DNA of 64,000 nucleotides, from the NCBI RefSeq assembly GCF_004099695.1, contig NZ_SCHL01000016.1, positions 1 through 64,000 on the forward strand. The letters are read 5' to 3'. The notes under the pieces were generated by a model, which ran no database searches, was not told the DNA's origin, and was given only the letters and a program-made list of their open reading frames with translations. Position numbers and translations under genes: made by a program. The DNA is from Methanosarcina sp. MSH10X1. Lineage in GTDB: Archaea; Halobacteriota; Methanosarcinia; Methanosarcinales; Methanosarcinaceae. Shown piece after piece: positions 26,574-35,611 of this stretch (position 1 is its first letter; the number at the start of each line of letters is the position of its first letter).

Positions 26574-28232
26574 ATGGCAGTCAGTATTTCAATTCTCATC
26601 CTCTTTCTTATAGTATACCTCGGGGCTACTTTTTATGTCGCTTACCTTGGATACAGAAAGAATTCCCAGACCGAAGGGTATATGCTCGCCGGCCGGGGGG
26701 TGCACCCTGCAGTTATGGCTCTTTCCTACGGAGCTGCCTTTATCAGCACCTCCGCAATCATAGGGTTCGGCGGAATGGCTGCATCTTTAGGAATGGGACT
26801 CTTATGGCTCGTGTTTATGAATATTTTTTTCGGGATCTTCATAGCCTTCGTAGTCTTTGGGCCCCGAACCCGGCGCATGGGGCTGAACCTGGGAGCTATA
26901 ACCTATCCTGAGTTTATCGGGAAGCGTTTCCAGTCAAAGTTTATTCAGGCGTTCTCCGGGCTTCTGATCGGAGTCTTTATGCCTCTTTACGCTTCAAGTG
27001 TTATCATAGGAGCCGGAAGATTCCTTGAGACAACCCTGGGACTTAATTATAACATTGCTCTTATAATATTCACTATAATCATTGCTTCTTATGTGATTAA
27101 AGGCGGCCTTCTCTCAGTAATGTACGTGGATGCCATGCAGGCTGTCCTGATGTTATTCGGAATGGGGTTCCTGCTTATTTACACATATAGTATGCTTGGG
27201 GGAGTTACCGGGGCCCACCAGGCTCTTACAGATATGGCAAACCTTGTTCCTCCTGCCCTTGCAGCCCAGGGACATCAGGGCTGGACTTCAATGCCGTCCT
27301 TCGGCTCCCCTATCTGGTGGACAATGGTTTCCACAATCATAATGGGAGTAGGAATCGGCGTGCTTGCGCAACCGCAGCTTGCAGTCAGGTTCATGACTGT
27401 AAAAGACGACCGTTCCCTGAAAAGAGCAGTTGCCGTGGGGGGGCCTTTCCTCCTGATGATGGTAGGAGTCGCGTATGCTATAGGAGCACTTTCCAACGTA
27501 TATTTCTATAAAACCATGGGCATTATTTCACTCCAGGCAGTACCGGACGGCAATACTGACCTTATAATGCCTGCGTTCCTTAACCATGCAATGCCTGAAA
27601 TGTTTGTCATGCTCTTTATGCTCTGCCTGCTTTCAGCCGCAATGTCTACTGCAGCCGCCCAATTCCATACAATGGGTACGGCAATAGGGTACGATGTTTA
27701 CCAGCAGACTATAATGAAAGGCAAATCCAAGGCAACTGTCCATGTTACAAAAATAGGGATTGCCTTTACCATTCTGGCAGCAGTTATTCTGGCATACATC
27801 CTGCCCGGAAGCATTATTGCCAGAGCCACTGCCATGTTCATGGGTCTGTGCACATCTGCTTTCCTGCCCTTATTTATCGGAGCACTTTTCTGGAAACGCA
27901 CAACAAAAGCTGGAGCTACTGCAAGCCTTGTAATCGGATCATTAAGCAGTCTCTTCTGGCTGGTATTTGTGCATGCAAAAGAAGCAGTACCTCTAAAGAT
28001 TTGCATGGCAATTTTCGGAAAGGAAACTTTACTTGCAGGTACCTGGCCTCTTGTAGACCCGATCCTGATTGCAACGCCACTATCTCTGATTGCCCTGGTT
28101 GCAGTAAGCCTTATGACACCACAACTCTCACCCGAATTTCTGAAGAAAGTTTTCAGGTTCAGGTTTGAAGACGAGGACGAAGAAAACTCAGAAAAAGTAT
28201 CAAGCAATGCAACGGATTCAGCAGGCGTTTAA
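26574..28232 (+). CDS. Sodium:solute symporter (SSS family)
   Basis: A 552-residue secondary transporter with about 13 membrane helices. The early region FYVAYLGYRKNSQTEGYMLA, followed by GRGVHPAVMALSYGAAFISTSAIIGF, is typical of SSS members, including the Na-site serines. Another family motif is MLCLLSAAMSTAAAQFHTMG. The short acidic C-terminal tail (DEDEENSEKV) is cytoplasmic. An in-frame TTG at 26559 is an alternative start; I prefer ATG 26574. The upstream 52-residue protein is its probable partner. The substrate is unknown; pantothenate, proline and acetate carriers belong to this family. Confidence 0.9.
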   Translation: MAVSISILILFLIVYLGATFYVAYLGYRKNSQTEGYMLAGRGVHPAVMALSYGAAFISTSAIIGFGGMAASLGMGLLWLVFMNIFFGIFIAFVVFGPRTRRMGLNLGAITYPEFIGKRFQSKFIQAFSGLLIGVFMPLYASSVIIGAGRFLETTLGLNYNIALIIFTIIIASYVIKGGLLSVMYVDAMQAVLMLFGMGFLLIYTYSMLGGVTGAHQALTDMANLVPPALAAQGHQGWTSMPSFGSPIWWTMVSTIIMGVGIGVLAQPQLAVRFMTVKDDRSLKRAVAVGGPFLLMMVGVAYAIGALSNVYFYKTMGIISLQAVPDGNTDLIMPAFLNHAMPEMFVMLFMLCLLSAAMSTAAAQFHTMGTAIGYDVYQQTIMKGKSKATVHVTKIGIAFTILAAVILAYILPGSIIARATAMFMGLCTSAFLPLFIGALFWKRTTKAGATASLVIGSLSSLFWLVFVHAKEAVPLKICMAIFGKETLLAGTWPLVDPILIATPLSLIALVAVSLMTPQLSPEFLKKVFRFRFEDEDEENSEKVSSNATDSAGV

Positions 28233-28330
28233 GCCTGCAGCCTTAATTTATATTAAAATGCTTTATTAACCTTCCAGCTTATTTTTTATTCATCTGCAAT
28301 ATTTTCTTAACTTTGCCAGGTGCTCTTTCA

Positions 28331-29587
28331 TCAGTCTTTTCTGACAGGGAGGGTTTGCCCCCCATGGGGCATCAGGTGGATTTTTGCATCCGGGTTTTCC
28401 GAGAGTACTGCGGATAAGGCGTCCTTTACGCTTGCCATCGGAGTGAAGAATGCGGCTCTTGTCTGCTCGTCCGGGAGCTTTGAGACCAGGTAGAGCTTAA
28501 ATTTTTTTGAGACTTTTGCGATGATTGCAGTCTTATGTCCCCCAAACTCAAAACATTGTTTGAAACGCTCGATTGCGTCGTCGGGGCTCCGGCATTCCCT
28601 GTTCCAGCATTCATAAACCTGATTTCCAATTCCTTCGGCACATTCGGCGACAAGTATAATGGAGCCTCCTTCTCTGACAGCCTGGGTTGCATTGTCAAGC
28701 GCCTTATTTGCCTGGAAAAGGTTGATATCTTTCGGGAAGCCCCCGCAGGACACTATAACTGCATCCGCGGGCTCTACAGGCACCTTATACATGGCATCAA
28801 CATACTCTGTGCCTTTCCTGTGAGCCCCGATAAAGTCCCCGGCAACGGCAGCAACAATTTCTTTTTTGCTGTCAAGCACGACATTCAGGATAAAATCAAG
28901 ACCTGTAATTTTTGCAGCTTCTTCCATGTCCTGCCGCACAGGACCATCTACCCTTCCGGAAACAGCTTTCTCATCGATCATCATTTTATGGTTTGTGATG
29001 ACTGCCTCTTTCGAGCTTACACCAGGCAGCACTGACTTGGCTCCCCCGCTGTACCCTGCATAGTAATGGAATTCAATACTTCCTGTCCCGATAATAATAT
29101 CTGCATCAAGAACCTTTTCGAAGATTTCAATCGGGGTTCCGCGGGAGGTCACGCCAATATGCCTGCATCTGCCGGTATCGTGCTGGATGCAGCGGATTCT
29201 TTCGTAGATTGATTTCCCCACCAGTTTTCTGGATTCTTCGTCAGTCTGGTTTCGATGTAGTCCAAGGGCAAAAACAATAGTAATGTTTTCGTCCATTGCC
29301 CCGCCCAGATAAAGCTCTTCAAGCAAAGGTGGAAGAAGCTTTGCAGTAGGAGTCGGCCGGGTAACATCACTAACGATGATTGCAACCTTCGAATCAGGGT
29401 TTATAATCTCTGAAAGCCTCCTGCTTTCTATCGGGTTTTCAAATGCCTTTTTAATCAAAAAAGAGGAATCTACCTTTACTTCAAATTCCGAAGGCAAAAT
29501 AATACTGGCGAGATTTCTTTCCGGAATCTCAAACTCAACTCCCGTGCTTCCAAAGGCAAGCGGTATTTTTTTTGTGTTTGCAGTCAT
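28331..29587 (-). CDS. larA: LarA-type nickel-pincer racemase, paralogue 2
   Basis: A 418-residue member of the lactate racemase LarA family, which uses a covalently held nickel-pincer nucleotide to racemise or epimerise 2-hydroxyacids. K184 in GGAKSVLPG matches the cofactor-linked lysine of characterised LarA. The metal or catalytic histidines appear in GLHRNQ, EFHYYAGYSG and TNHKMM. VSDVTRPTPT is the conserved N-terminal-domain motif. It is 127 nt after a close paralogue on the same strand. LarB, LarC and LarE, which make the cofactor, are not in the window. The true substrate may not be lactate. Confidence 0.85.
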   Translation of the reverse strand: MTANTKKIPLAFGSTGVEFEIPERNLASIILPSEFEVKVDSSFLIKKAFENPIESRRLSEIINPDSKVAIIVSDVTRPTPTAKLLPPLLEELYLGGAMDENITIVFALGLHRNQTDEESRKLVGKSIYERIRCIQHDTGRCRHIGVTSRGTPIEIFEKVLDADIIIGTGSIEFHYYAGYSGGAKSVLPGVSSKEAVITNHKMMIDEKAVSGRVDGPVRQDMEEAAKITGLDFILNVVLDSKKEIVAAVAGDFIGAHRKGTEYVDAMYKVPVEPADAVIVSCGGFPKDINLFQANKALDNATQAVREGGSIILVAECAEGIGNQVYECWNRECRSPDDAIERFKQCFEFGGHKTAIIAKVSKKFKLYLVSKLPDEQTRAAFFTPMASVKDALSAVLSENPDAKIHLMPHGGQTLPVRKD

Positions 29588-29714
29588 GTTTGCCCCGATG
29601 TTTTGATCTTGATACCTTTTTCAGTATTGTAAATATAGGGATAAACAGGTATAAAAATAGATATAAATAACCTCAAAGGTAGTTCGCAACTTCGAGTTTT
29701 ATTTATGGTATCTC

Positions 29715-30977
29715 TTATCGTTTTACAGGAAGGGTCCATCCTCCATCGGGCATTATGTGGACTTTAGCGCAGGGATTTTCGGAGAATACCTTTTCGAGTG
29801 CTTCTTCTATGCTTTTTACGGGCGTGAAGAAGGCTTTTTTACTCTCTGCGTCGGGAAGCTCTGAAACGAGGTAAAGCTTGAATTCTTTTGCAGCCCTCCC
29901 GACAATAGCAGCTTTGTGTCCGCCGAATTCAAAACAATTCTTGAAGCGCTCCACTGCCTCTTCAGGAACCCTGCATTCCCTGTTCCAGCATTCGTACACT
30001 TTATTTCCTATTCCTTCGGCACATTCGGCTACAAGGATAATGGAACCTCCTTCTTTTACGGCAGGAATGGCGTGCTCAAGGGATTTTGTTGCCTGGTAAA
30101 GGTTGATGTCCTTCGGAAAACCCCCACAGGAAACAACAACTGCATCTGCAGGCTCTACGGGCACTTTATACATGGCATCAACATACTCTGTGCCTTTCCT
30201 GTGGGCTTTGATAAAATCGCCCGCAACGGCAGCAACAATTTCTTTTTTGCTGTTGATTATAACATTCAGGATAAAATCAAGACCTGCGATCCTTGCAGCT
30301 TCCTCTATGTTCTGTCTTGCCGGACTTCCGGCTCTGCCTGAGAGGGGGTCCCCTTCAAAGAGGTTGCTGTAAAAGCTGTGGAACGAGAGTATGGATTTTT
30401 CAGAACTGACCCCAGGCAGGATGGATTTCCCTCCTCCTCCGTACCCTGCATAATAGTGAAATTCCAGGGTGCCTGTGCTTATAATAACATCGCAGTCGAC
30501 TACTTCTTCGAAAACTTCAACAGGCGTTCCGAAACTTGTTTCCCCGAGTAGCCTGCATCTTTTCCTGTCGTGCTGGACGCATCTTATTTTTTCAAAAACT
30601 TCTTCCCCTACAAGCTGGCGGCATTCTTCTTCAGTCTGTAAGCGATGAAGCCCGAGGGCAAAGACGATAGTGATATTCTCATTTTTTGCTCCGCCAAGAT
30701 AAAGCTCTTCCAGGAGAGGAGGGAGAATTTTTGCAGTCGGGGTTGGTCTCGTAACATCGCTAACAATGATTGCAACCTTCGAATCAGGGTTAACAATCTC
30801 AGAAAGCCTCTTGCTTTCTATTGGGTTTTCAAGTGCCTTTTTAATAAGGGAAGCCCCTTCTTCCTTTATTTCTGATTCCGAAGGCAGGATGATACTGGAC
30901 ATATTCTTTTCAGGTATACTCAGCTCAGAAATCCCGCTTCCAAACGCGAGTGGAATCGTTTTTGCATTTTCTGTCAT
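29715..30977 (-). CDS. larA: LarA-type nickel-pincer racemase, paralogue 1
   Basis: A 420-residue paralogue of the gene directly downstream, similar along its full length (the VSDVTRPTPT, GLHR and EFHYYAGY blocks are shared). From the ATG at 30977 the pincer lysine is K184 (GGGKSILPG), the same number as in paralogue 2, which favours this start over the Met two codons earlier. It differs after the lysine: SFHSFYSNLFEGDPLSGRAG replaces the shorter TNHKMMIDEKAVSGRVDG, a change next to the active site that suggests a different substrate. The two genes form a probable operon produced by tandem duplication. Confidence 0.85.
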   Translation of the reverse strand: MTENAKTIPLAFGSGISELSIPEKNMSSIILPSESEIKEEGASLIKKALENPIESKRLSEIVNPDSKVAIIVSDVTRPTPTAKILPPLLEELYLGGAKNENITIVFALGLHRLQTEEECRQLVGEEVFEKIRCVQHDRKRCRLLGETSFGTPVEVFEEVVDCDVIISTGTLEFHYYAGYGGGGKSILPGVSSEKSILSFHSFYSNLFEGDPLSGRAGSPARQNIEEAARIAGLDFILNVIINSKKEIVAAVAGDFIKAHRKGTEYVDAMYKVPVEPADAVVVSCGGFPKDINLYQATKSLEHAIPAVKEGGSIILVAECAEGIGNKVYECWNRECRVPEEAVERFKNCFEFGGHKAAIVGRAAKEFKLYLVSELPDAESKKAFFTPVKSIEEALEKVFSENPCAKVHIMPDGGWTLPVKR

Positions 30978-30983
30978 GATCAT

Positions 30984-31642
30984 TCCGGTGTCTTCGTATT
31001 AATTATATAAAATCGTATAGGTAAACAATAAAAAGTTAAGTTAAAATTCGGTTTTAAACATGCAGTTCAAATCGGCAGTTAAAACTGGATTTTTATTTTT
31101 ATAAGATATTTATTATTTTAATAGTTTTCCCACCAAGCCTCTTACAAAAAATAGCTTGATCACAAGCCTTTTCAAAAAAGGCTTGAGCGAAAACTTTTTC
31201 AAAAAAAGTTTTATCAAAAACCATGCTTTATATAAACCGGCGTAACCGGGGCGTGATCGACTGGCGCAACGCAAGCCTTTTCAAAAAAGGCTTGAGCGAA
31301 AACTTTTTCAAAAAAAGTTTGATCAAAAACCATGCTTTATCGAAAACGTCACTATCGGCGTGATCGACCGGCGAAACGCAAGCCTTTTACAAAAAGGCTT
31401 GAGCGAAAATCCCCACGTAACGGCGTGATAAACCGGCGCAACGGTTTCGGGACAACGGTCGCGGCTCAAGAGGGCTATTTAAGGGTAAGAAGAACCTTTA
31501 ATTCACTCAAAAGAGATAATTCTGGGCAAGTGAAGTTATTTTTCACTCACCTGGAGAACTGACTAATAAGGTCACTTCTTCACGATTTGCCTTCTGTTTG
31601 AGATTTATCATAAGTTTAGGAGCGGGAAGAGAATAACAGATT
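30984..31642. other. Intergenic region dominated by a hairpin repeat array
   Basis: No protein gene is supported. An open frame at 31332-31562 is made largely of the repeat DNA. The array (31164-31442) is listed separately. 31003-31110 is AT-rich and holds the larA promoter on the minus strand. 31443-31640 is plain sequence without recognised elements. Confidence 0.6.
31164..31442. repeat. Three ~108-bp tandem repeats, each with hairpins
   Basis: Units start at AAGCC 31164, 31273 and 31380 (periods of 109 and 107 bp; the third is cut short at about 31442). Units 1 and 2 carry two stem-loops in a row: AAGCCTTTT-C-AAAAAAGGCTT and AAACTTTTTC-AAAAAAAGTTT, followed by ATCAAAAACCATGCTTTAT and a GC-rich CGGCGTGATCGACYGGCG part. 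Unit 3 keeps the first hairpin but has lost the second. The layout resembles REP/BIME-type extragenic palindromes. Confidence 0.75.
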
Positions 31643-32335
31643 TTAAAGTCCTATTGACTCGCCTGGCTGCATGATAACTACTTTCGTGCCGGTTTTTGAT
31701 TCAACGGCCTGTTTGAATTCGAGGGGGTCCTGGCGGATTACATCGAAGGTATTATAGTGCATGGGAATCACGAGTTTGGGGCGGATGAGTTCTACGGCTT
31801 TTACGGCTTCTTTTATGCCCATTGTGAAGTGATCTCCTATGGGCAGGAGGGCTATTTCGGGCTCGTAGAGTTCGCCTATGAGCTGCATGTCGCCGAAAAC
31901 GGCTGTGTCTCCGGCGTGGTAGATGGAGTGCCCGTTGATCTGTATAACGAAGCCCGCCGGGCAGCCGCCGTCGAAACTAAAACCTGAAGCATCGATTGAG
32001 GAGGAGTGGAGGGCTTCTGTCATGGTTAGTTTTATGTCATCCACATGTACTGTACCGCCTTTGTTCATGCCCTCTGCAAAGACCCCTTTCGATTTGATAT
32101 AGTTTGCAACCTCATGAATGGAGATTATCCGGCACTCGGTCCGTTTTCCGATTTCTATCGTATCTCCGAGATGGTCGCGGTGCCCGTGAGTTACAGCTAT
32201 TATATCAGGGTCCAGCTCCTCAGGAGTGCACGGAGCCAGTGGGTTTCCCGAAATAAAAGGGTCGATCAACAGTTTTTTCTCAGCCTCGAACAAAAAAGCC
32301 GAATGCCCGAGCCAGGTAATTTTTACGCCAGCCAT
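31643..32335 (-). CDS. UPF0173 metal-dependent hydrolase (metallo-beta-lactamase fold)
   Basis: A 230-residue cytoplasmic hydrolase. The metal motif [10 protein letters not shown] gives H50, H52, D54 and H55. Further ligands lie in the [10 protein letters not shown] block and the final MHYNTFDVI histidine. [14 protein letters not shown] is typical of the UPF0173 group. The substrate is unknown. GAGGATGAG stands just before the ATG. The gene is divergent from the following one, with 256 nt between the starts. Confidence 0.9.
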   Translation of the reverse strand: MAGVKITWLGHSAFLFEAEKKLLIDPFISGNPLAPCTPEELDPDIIAVTHGHRDHLGDTIEIGKRTECRIISIHEVANYIKSKGVFAEGMNKGGTVHVDDIKLTMTEALHSSSIDASGFSFDGGCPAGFVIQINGHSIYHAGDTAVFGDMQLIGELYEPEIALLPIGDHFTMGIKEAVKAVELIRPKLVIPMHYNTFDVIRQDPLEFKQAVESKTGTKVVIMQPGESIGL

Positions 32336-32591
32336 TTCTCATCCTCACAGTCAGTCGTTTTTATCAAAACGTAACAATGCGTAATGTAATTTTCGATATT
32401 GACCGGATAGTTTCAATATTGACCTCATAGTTTTGATAATAACCGAATAATTAACAAAATCGGAAAAAGGAACGTTCAGAAAGTACACAGAAGGGAGGCA
32501 GCAGAAACACAGCGGCAGAATAAAGAATTATATTAATATGTGTCATTAATGTGTCATTAATAGGTGCCTTTCAATAAAAATCAGGTGAAAA

Positions 32592-33770
32592 ATGAAAATT
32601 AGCGTTGTGATCCACGGGCCCGAAGTGATTGATTCGGGAGAAGCAAAAACAGTTCTGGAAAAACTCTCCCGCCTCGGCGAAGTAAGAGCCGAGCTTGGCG
32701 GAACCATGGGAAAGGCAGCCGTCCTTGATGCCGGGCTTGAAAACATTATAGATATAACCGGGCATCTCAAGCCGAGCGCCTGCATAGAAGCTTTTTTTGA
32801 AACAGCAGACCTTATCTGCCTCCTGAACCGGGGAAAAACTTTCGAGACCGGCAAAGTTTTTGGGTCAAAGGTTTCTTCCCGCCTGAAAGACCGTGAAAAG
32901 AAGCCCCTGATCCAGATCGAATGCCCTGGAAGCTCCTTCGGGAGAATAATTCCCCTGAACAAAAAAGCCGGAGATTGCATTGAAAAACTCTCCAGAACCC
33001 TCGGGATTCCTGCCGAAGAACCCCTGCCTTTCCATAACCCGGTTTCCATAGAAAACTGCCCGAAAACCGGAAAAACCCGAATCATCCGCGAAATCTCAGG
33101 CGTTCTTCCCGGCGAAAACATCTTTGTTAACGGGATTGTTATCGGAAAATCCCTGTCTTCAAAAATCAGGATAGTCTCCGAAAACGGCTTCATTACCGCA
33201 ATCGAAGGCGGAGAAATAAAGGAGCACGGGCTTGAGAAGCTCCATAATTACGAAAAAAGGAACTCTGTCAACCTTGAAAAAGCGTGGATAAAAAGCGGGG
33301 ATATTCGGAGAAACACTTCCTTACTGCCGGACGCCAAAAAACAGAGCACCGCATATGCCCGAAAATCAGGATGCTCTTCCCTATCCGGGAACGGAAACAT
33401 TGTTTCAGGAAAAGTTGTCCTTATAGACCACACCGCAGAACGTACCTTCGAACTGGCTGCCGGTGCCGAACTTGCAGTTACAGTCGGGGACGACACCACT
33501 GAAATAGCGGGCGATATTCTTTTCAGGTTAGGAATTCCAATTATCGGGATCACGGACGGAGACTGCGATGAAGTCGCTTGCCAGACCGAACTTTTTCCGG
33601 GCTCGGTCGTGATCAGGCTGGCATCGGGAAATGATGATGCTCTGGGTAGAAAAATAAAACAGGAACTTTTAGGGGGAGAGAATTCAGTGGTTTTAGAGGA
33701 TATATGCGCTTTTAAAGAAAATGTGATAAAACTTGCAGAGCCGTTGATTGAAGATATTTTTGGGTATTAA
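32592..33770 (+). CDS. Conserved archaeal protein, probably DUF2117 family
   Basis: A 392-residue protein. Its N-terminal part (MKISVVIHGPEVIDSGEAKT, then LGEVRAELGGTMGKAAVLDAG) looks like an alpha/beta, Rossmann-like domain and fits my memory of DUF2117, a family found in methanogens. The C-terminal part (about residues 270-392) contains VGDDTTEIAGDILFRLGIPIIGITDGDCDEV, best described as a second alpha/beta domain with a cluster of acidic residues. No enzyme activity is known to me. GGTGA stands just before the ATG. Confidence 0.7.
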   Translation: MKISVVIHGPEVIDSGEAKTVLEKLSRLGEVRAELGGTMGKAAVLDAGLENIIDITGHLKPSACIEAFFETADLICLLNRGKTFETGKVFGSKVSSRLKDREKKPLIQIECPGSSFGRIIPLNKKAGDCIEKLSRTLGIPAEEPLPFHNPVSIENCPKTGKTRIIREISGVLPGENIFVNGIVIGKSLSSKIRIVSENGFITAIEGGEIKEHGLEKLHNYEKRNSVNLEKAWIKSGDIRRNTSLLPDAKKQSTAYARKSGCSSLSGNGNIVSGKVVLIDHTAERTFELAAGAELAVTVGDDTTEIAGDILFRLGIPIIGITDGDCDEVACQTELFPGSVVIRLASGNDDALGRKIKQELLGGENSVVLEDICAFKENVIKLAEPLIEDIFGY

Positions 33771-34309
33771 GAAAAAAAGTAAGACCAGCATACTCACATG
33801 CACCGCCAAGCCATGCGAGGTATTAGACCCTTTGCACCCTGCACCTGATACCAACTGCCCATAGATACCACTGGGAGCCATATGTAGTATATAAGAAACT
33901 CTTATACCCATCACTAAGACACTACCCGCCAACCTAGAATTGTTCGAAAAAAATGAAACTAGCAAAAATAAGAGAATACAGCATAGAAAATTCAAATATA
34001 AAGAAAATAAGAGGTATGAAGCCCGTTTATTGATCCCATTTTTATGCTTCTGTCAAAGTAGGAATTAATATCTATCAATATCTACAAATTGACAGAAAAT
34101 TTATGTGGAGTAACTATCAATATCTATCAATATCTATCAAATTGATAGAAAATATCATATGGAGTAACTATCAATATCTATTAAATTGATAGATCTAGTA
34201 AACGAAGTAACTATCAATATCTATCAATATCTATCAAATTGATAGAAAATATCATATGGAGTAACTATCAATATCTTGCAAATTGACATAAAAAGCTTGA
34301 GACAATGGC
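33771..34309. other. Intergenic region between the DUF2117-like gene and fic
   Basis: 33785-33905 is a small GC-richer island (CACCGCCAAGCCATGCGAGG and following) in otherwise AT-rich DNA; it has several short inverted matches but no RNA family that I recognise. 33906-34060 is AT-rich. 34065-34289 is the fic upstream repeat array, listed separately. Confidence 0.5.
34065..34289. promoter_or_regulatory. Iteron-like array upstream of the Fic gene
   Basis: Units beginning GTAACTATCAATATC start at 34110, 34164, 34207 and 34261, with a diverged partial unit before them (34065-34109). The units at 34110-34163 and 34207-34260 are identical over 54 bp. The unit at 34164 is 43 bp because it has one CTATCAATAT step of 11 bp fewer. 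Each full unit holds the near-palindrome TCTATCAA-A-TTGATAGA. The array ends 20 nt before the Fic ATG. This is the look of a multi-site operator, possibly bound by the Fic protein's own C-terminal winged helix. Confidence 0.75.
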
Positions 34310-35611
34310 ATGAAACTACCAAAGACACCTGAATTTTCAAAGAAAACTCTTGAAGAAGCAGGGAAATTGCTGCATAATAATCAAGTTGCAGATTTAGTTA
34401 ACCAATACAATGAGAAATATCTTCATTGGGAAGAATTAAAGTACAGAGAATTCCCCTTTGACCCGATTATCATATGGAATATAATGAAAATATCAAGGTT
34501 ACTAAAAGCTAAATCTCTTAAGTTTGGGAACTGGGTTTTCAAGTACACTTTAATAGACGAATTTCAGGAAAAACTCCATATCCTAGACAAATCAGCGGCA
34601 GGAAACCTTTTAAGCAGTCTCGAAGCTTTACAAGATAATAAAAAAAAATATATAATTAGTTCATTGATGGAAGAAGCAATAGCTTCAAGCCTAATTGAAG
34701 GAGCAGCAACGACAAGGGAAGTTGCGAAGAAGATGTTGCAGGAAAACAGGAGGCCTACAAACAAAGGCGAAAAAATGATTGTAAATAATTACATTACAAT
34801 GAAGCATATTTTGAACTTAAAAAACGAATCTCTAACCCCTGAAAAAATTCTTATAATCCACAAGTTGATTACGAATGAAACTCTTGAAAAAGCTCAATAC
34901 GAAGGCAACTTTAGAAAAAACGATGAAATTGCAGTTTATTCCCACGACGGGACCTTACTTCACAAACCTGTAGAACACACAGAAATTCCTAAATTGATTG
35001 ATGAATTATGTAACTTTGCAAATAACAATGAAGAAGGTTTTATTCATCCTGCGATAAAAGGGATAATCATTCATTTCATGATCGGATTCATCCATCCTTT
35101 TAACGACGGTAATGGTAGAACTGCAAGAGCTCTTTTCTATTGGTACCTTCTCAAAAATGATTACTGGCTCTTTGAATATATGGCAGTATCAAAAGTAATA
35201 AATGATTCAAAAAAGCAATATCGGAATGCTTATCTCTATACAGAGTCTGACCGAACATTGAATGACTCCGGAGATCTTACTTATTTTATTAAGTATAATC
35301 TCCACTGCATTAAAAAAGCTCTTGATGAAATTCTTGAATATCTGGAAAGAAAACAATATGAGCAGTCTCAAGCCCTGAAAATTATAATAGAATCTGGTAA
35401 TCTTACTTTACGGCAGGTTGAGATACTTAAACATTATTTAAAGCAACCTGAGAAGCACATCACAATTAAGGAGATAATGACCACTTATAGCGTGGCATAC
35501 GCTACAGCTAGAAGTGACTTGCTTAGTCTTGAGAAGTTAGGTTACGTTGAAAAAAGAAAGAGTGGAAAAAAGCTTATTTTTGTTTTCAAGGAAATAGACA
35601 AGATAGGTTGA
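34310..35611 (+). CDS. Fic family protein with inhibitory motif and C-terminal winged helix
   Basis: A 433-residue protein. The catalytic Fic motif HPFNDGNGR (H262 to R270) is complete, so it should transfer AMP or another nucleotide part to hydroxyl groups of target proteins. The N-terminal inhibitory helix motif (S/T)xxxE(G/N) is present as SSLIEG (S126 to G131, E130 the blocking glutamate), making it a class II self-inhibited Fic. The C-terminus (about residues 363-430) is a winged helix (ITIKEIMTTYSVAYATARSD, then LEKLGYVEKR). AT-rich codon use and a location at the edge of the accessory region suggest horizontal acquisition. It has no partner antitoxin gene nearby. The repeat array directly upstream suggests autoregulation. 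Confidence 0.9.
   Translation: MKLPKTPEFSKKTLEEAGKLLHNNQVADLVNQYNEKYLHWEELKYREFPFDPIIIWNIMKISRLLKAKSLKFGNWVFKYTLIDEFQEKLHILDKSAAGNLLSSLEALQDNKKKYIISSLMEEAIASSLIEGAATTREVAKKMLQENRRPTNKGEKMIVNNYITMKHILNLKNESLTPEKILIIHKLITNETLEKAQYEGNFRKNDEIAVYSHDGTLLHKPVEHTEIPKLIDELCNFANNNEEGFIHPAIKGIIIHFMIGFIHPFNDGNGRTARALFYWYLLKNDYWLFEYMAVSKVINDSKKQYRNAYLYTESDRTLNDSGDLTYFIKYNLHCIKKALDEILEYLERKQYEQSQALKIIIESGNLTLRQVEILKHYLKQPEKHITIKEIMTTYSVAYATARSDLLSLEKLGYVEKRKSGKKLIFVFKEIDKIG

Noticed and set aside
31332-31562. 76-codon frame rich in Arg and Lys
   Set aside because: Half of it lies in the hairpin repeat array and no start signal is present.
33693-33995. 100-codon minus-strand frame between the DUF2117-like and fic genes
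   Set aside because: It has no ribosome binding site and overlaps the 3' end of the real gene antisense; the GC-rich part is noted as an island instead.
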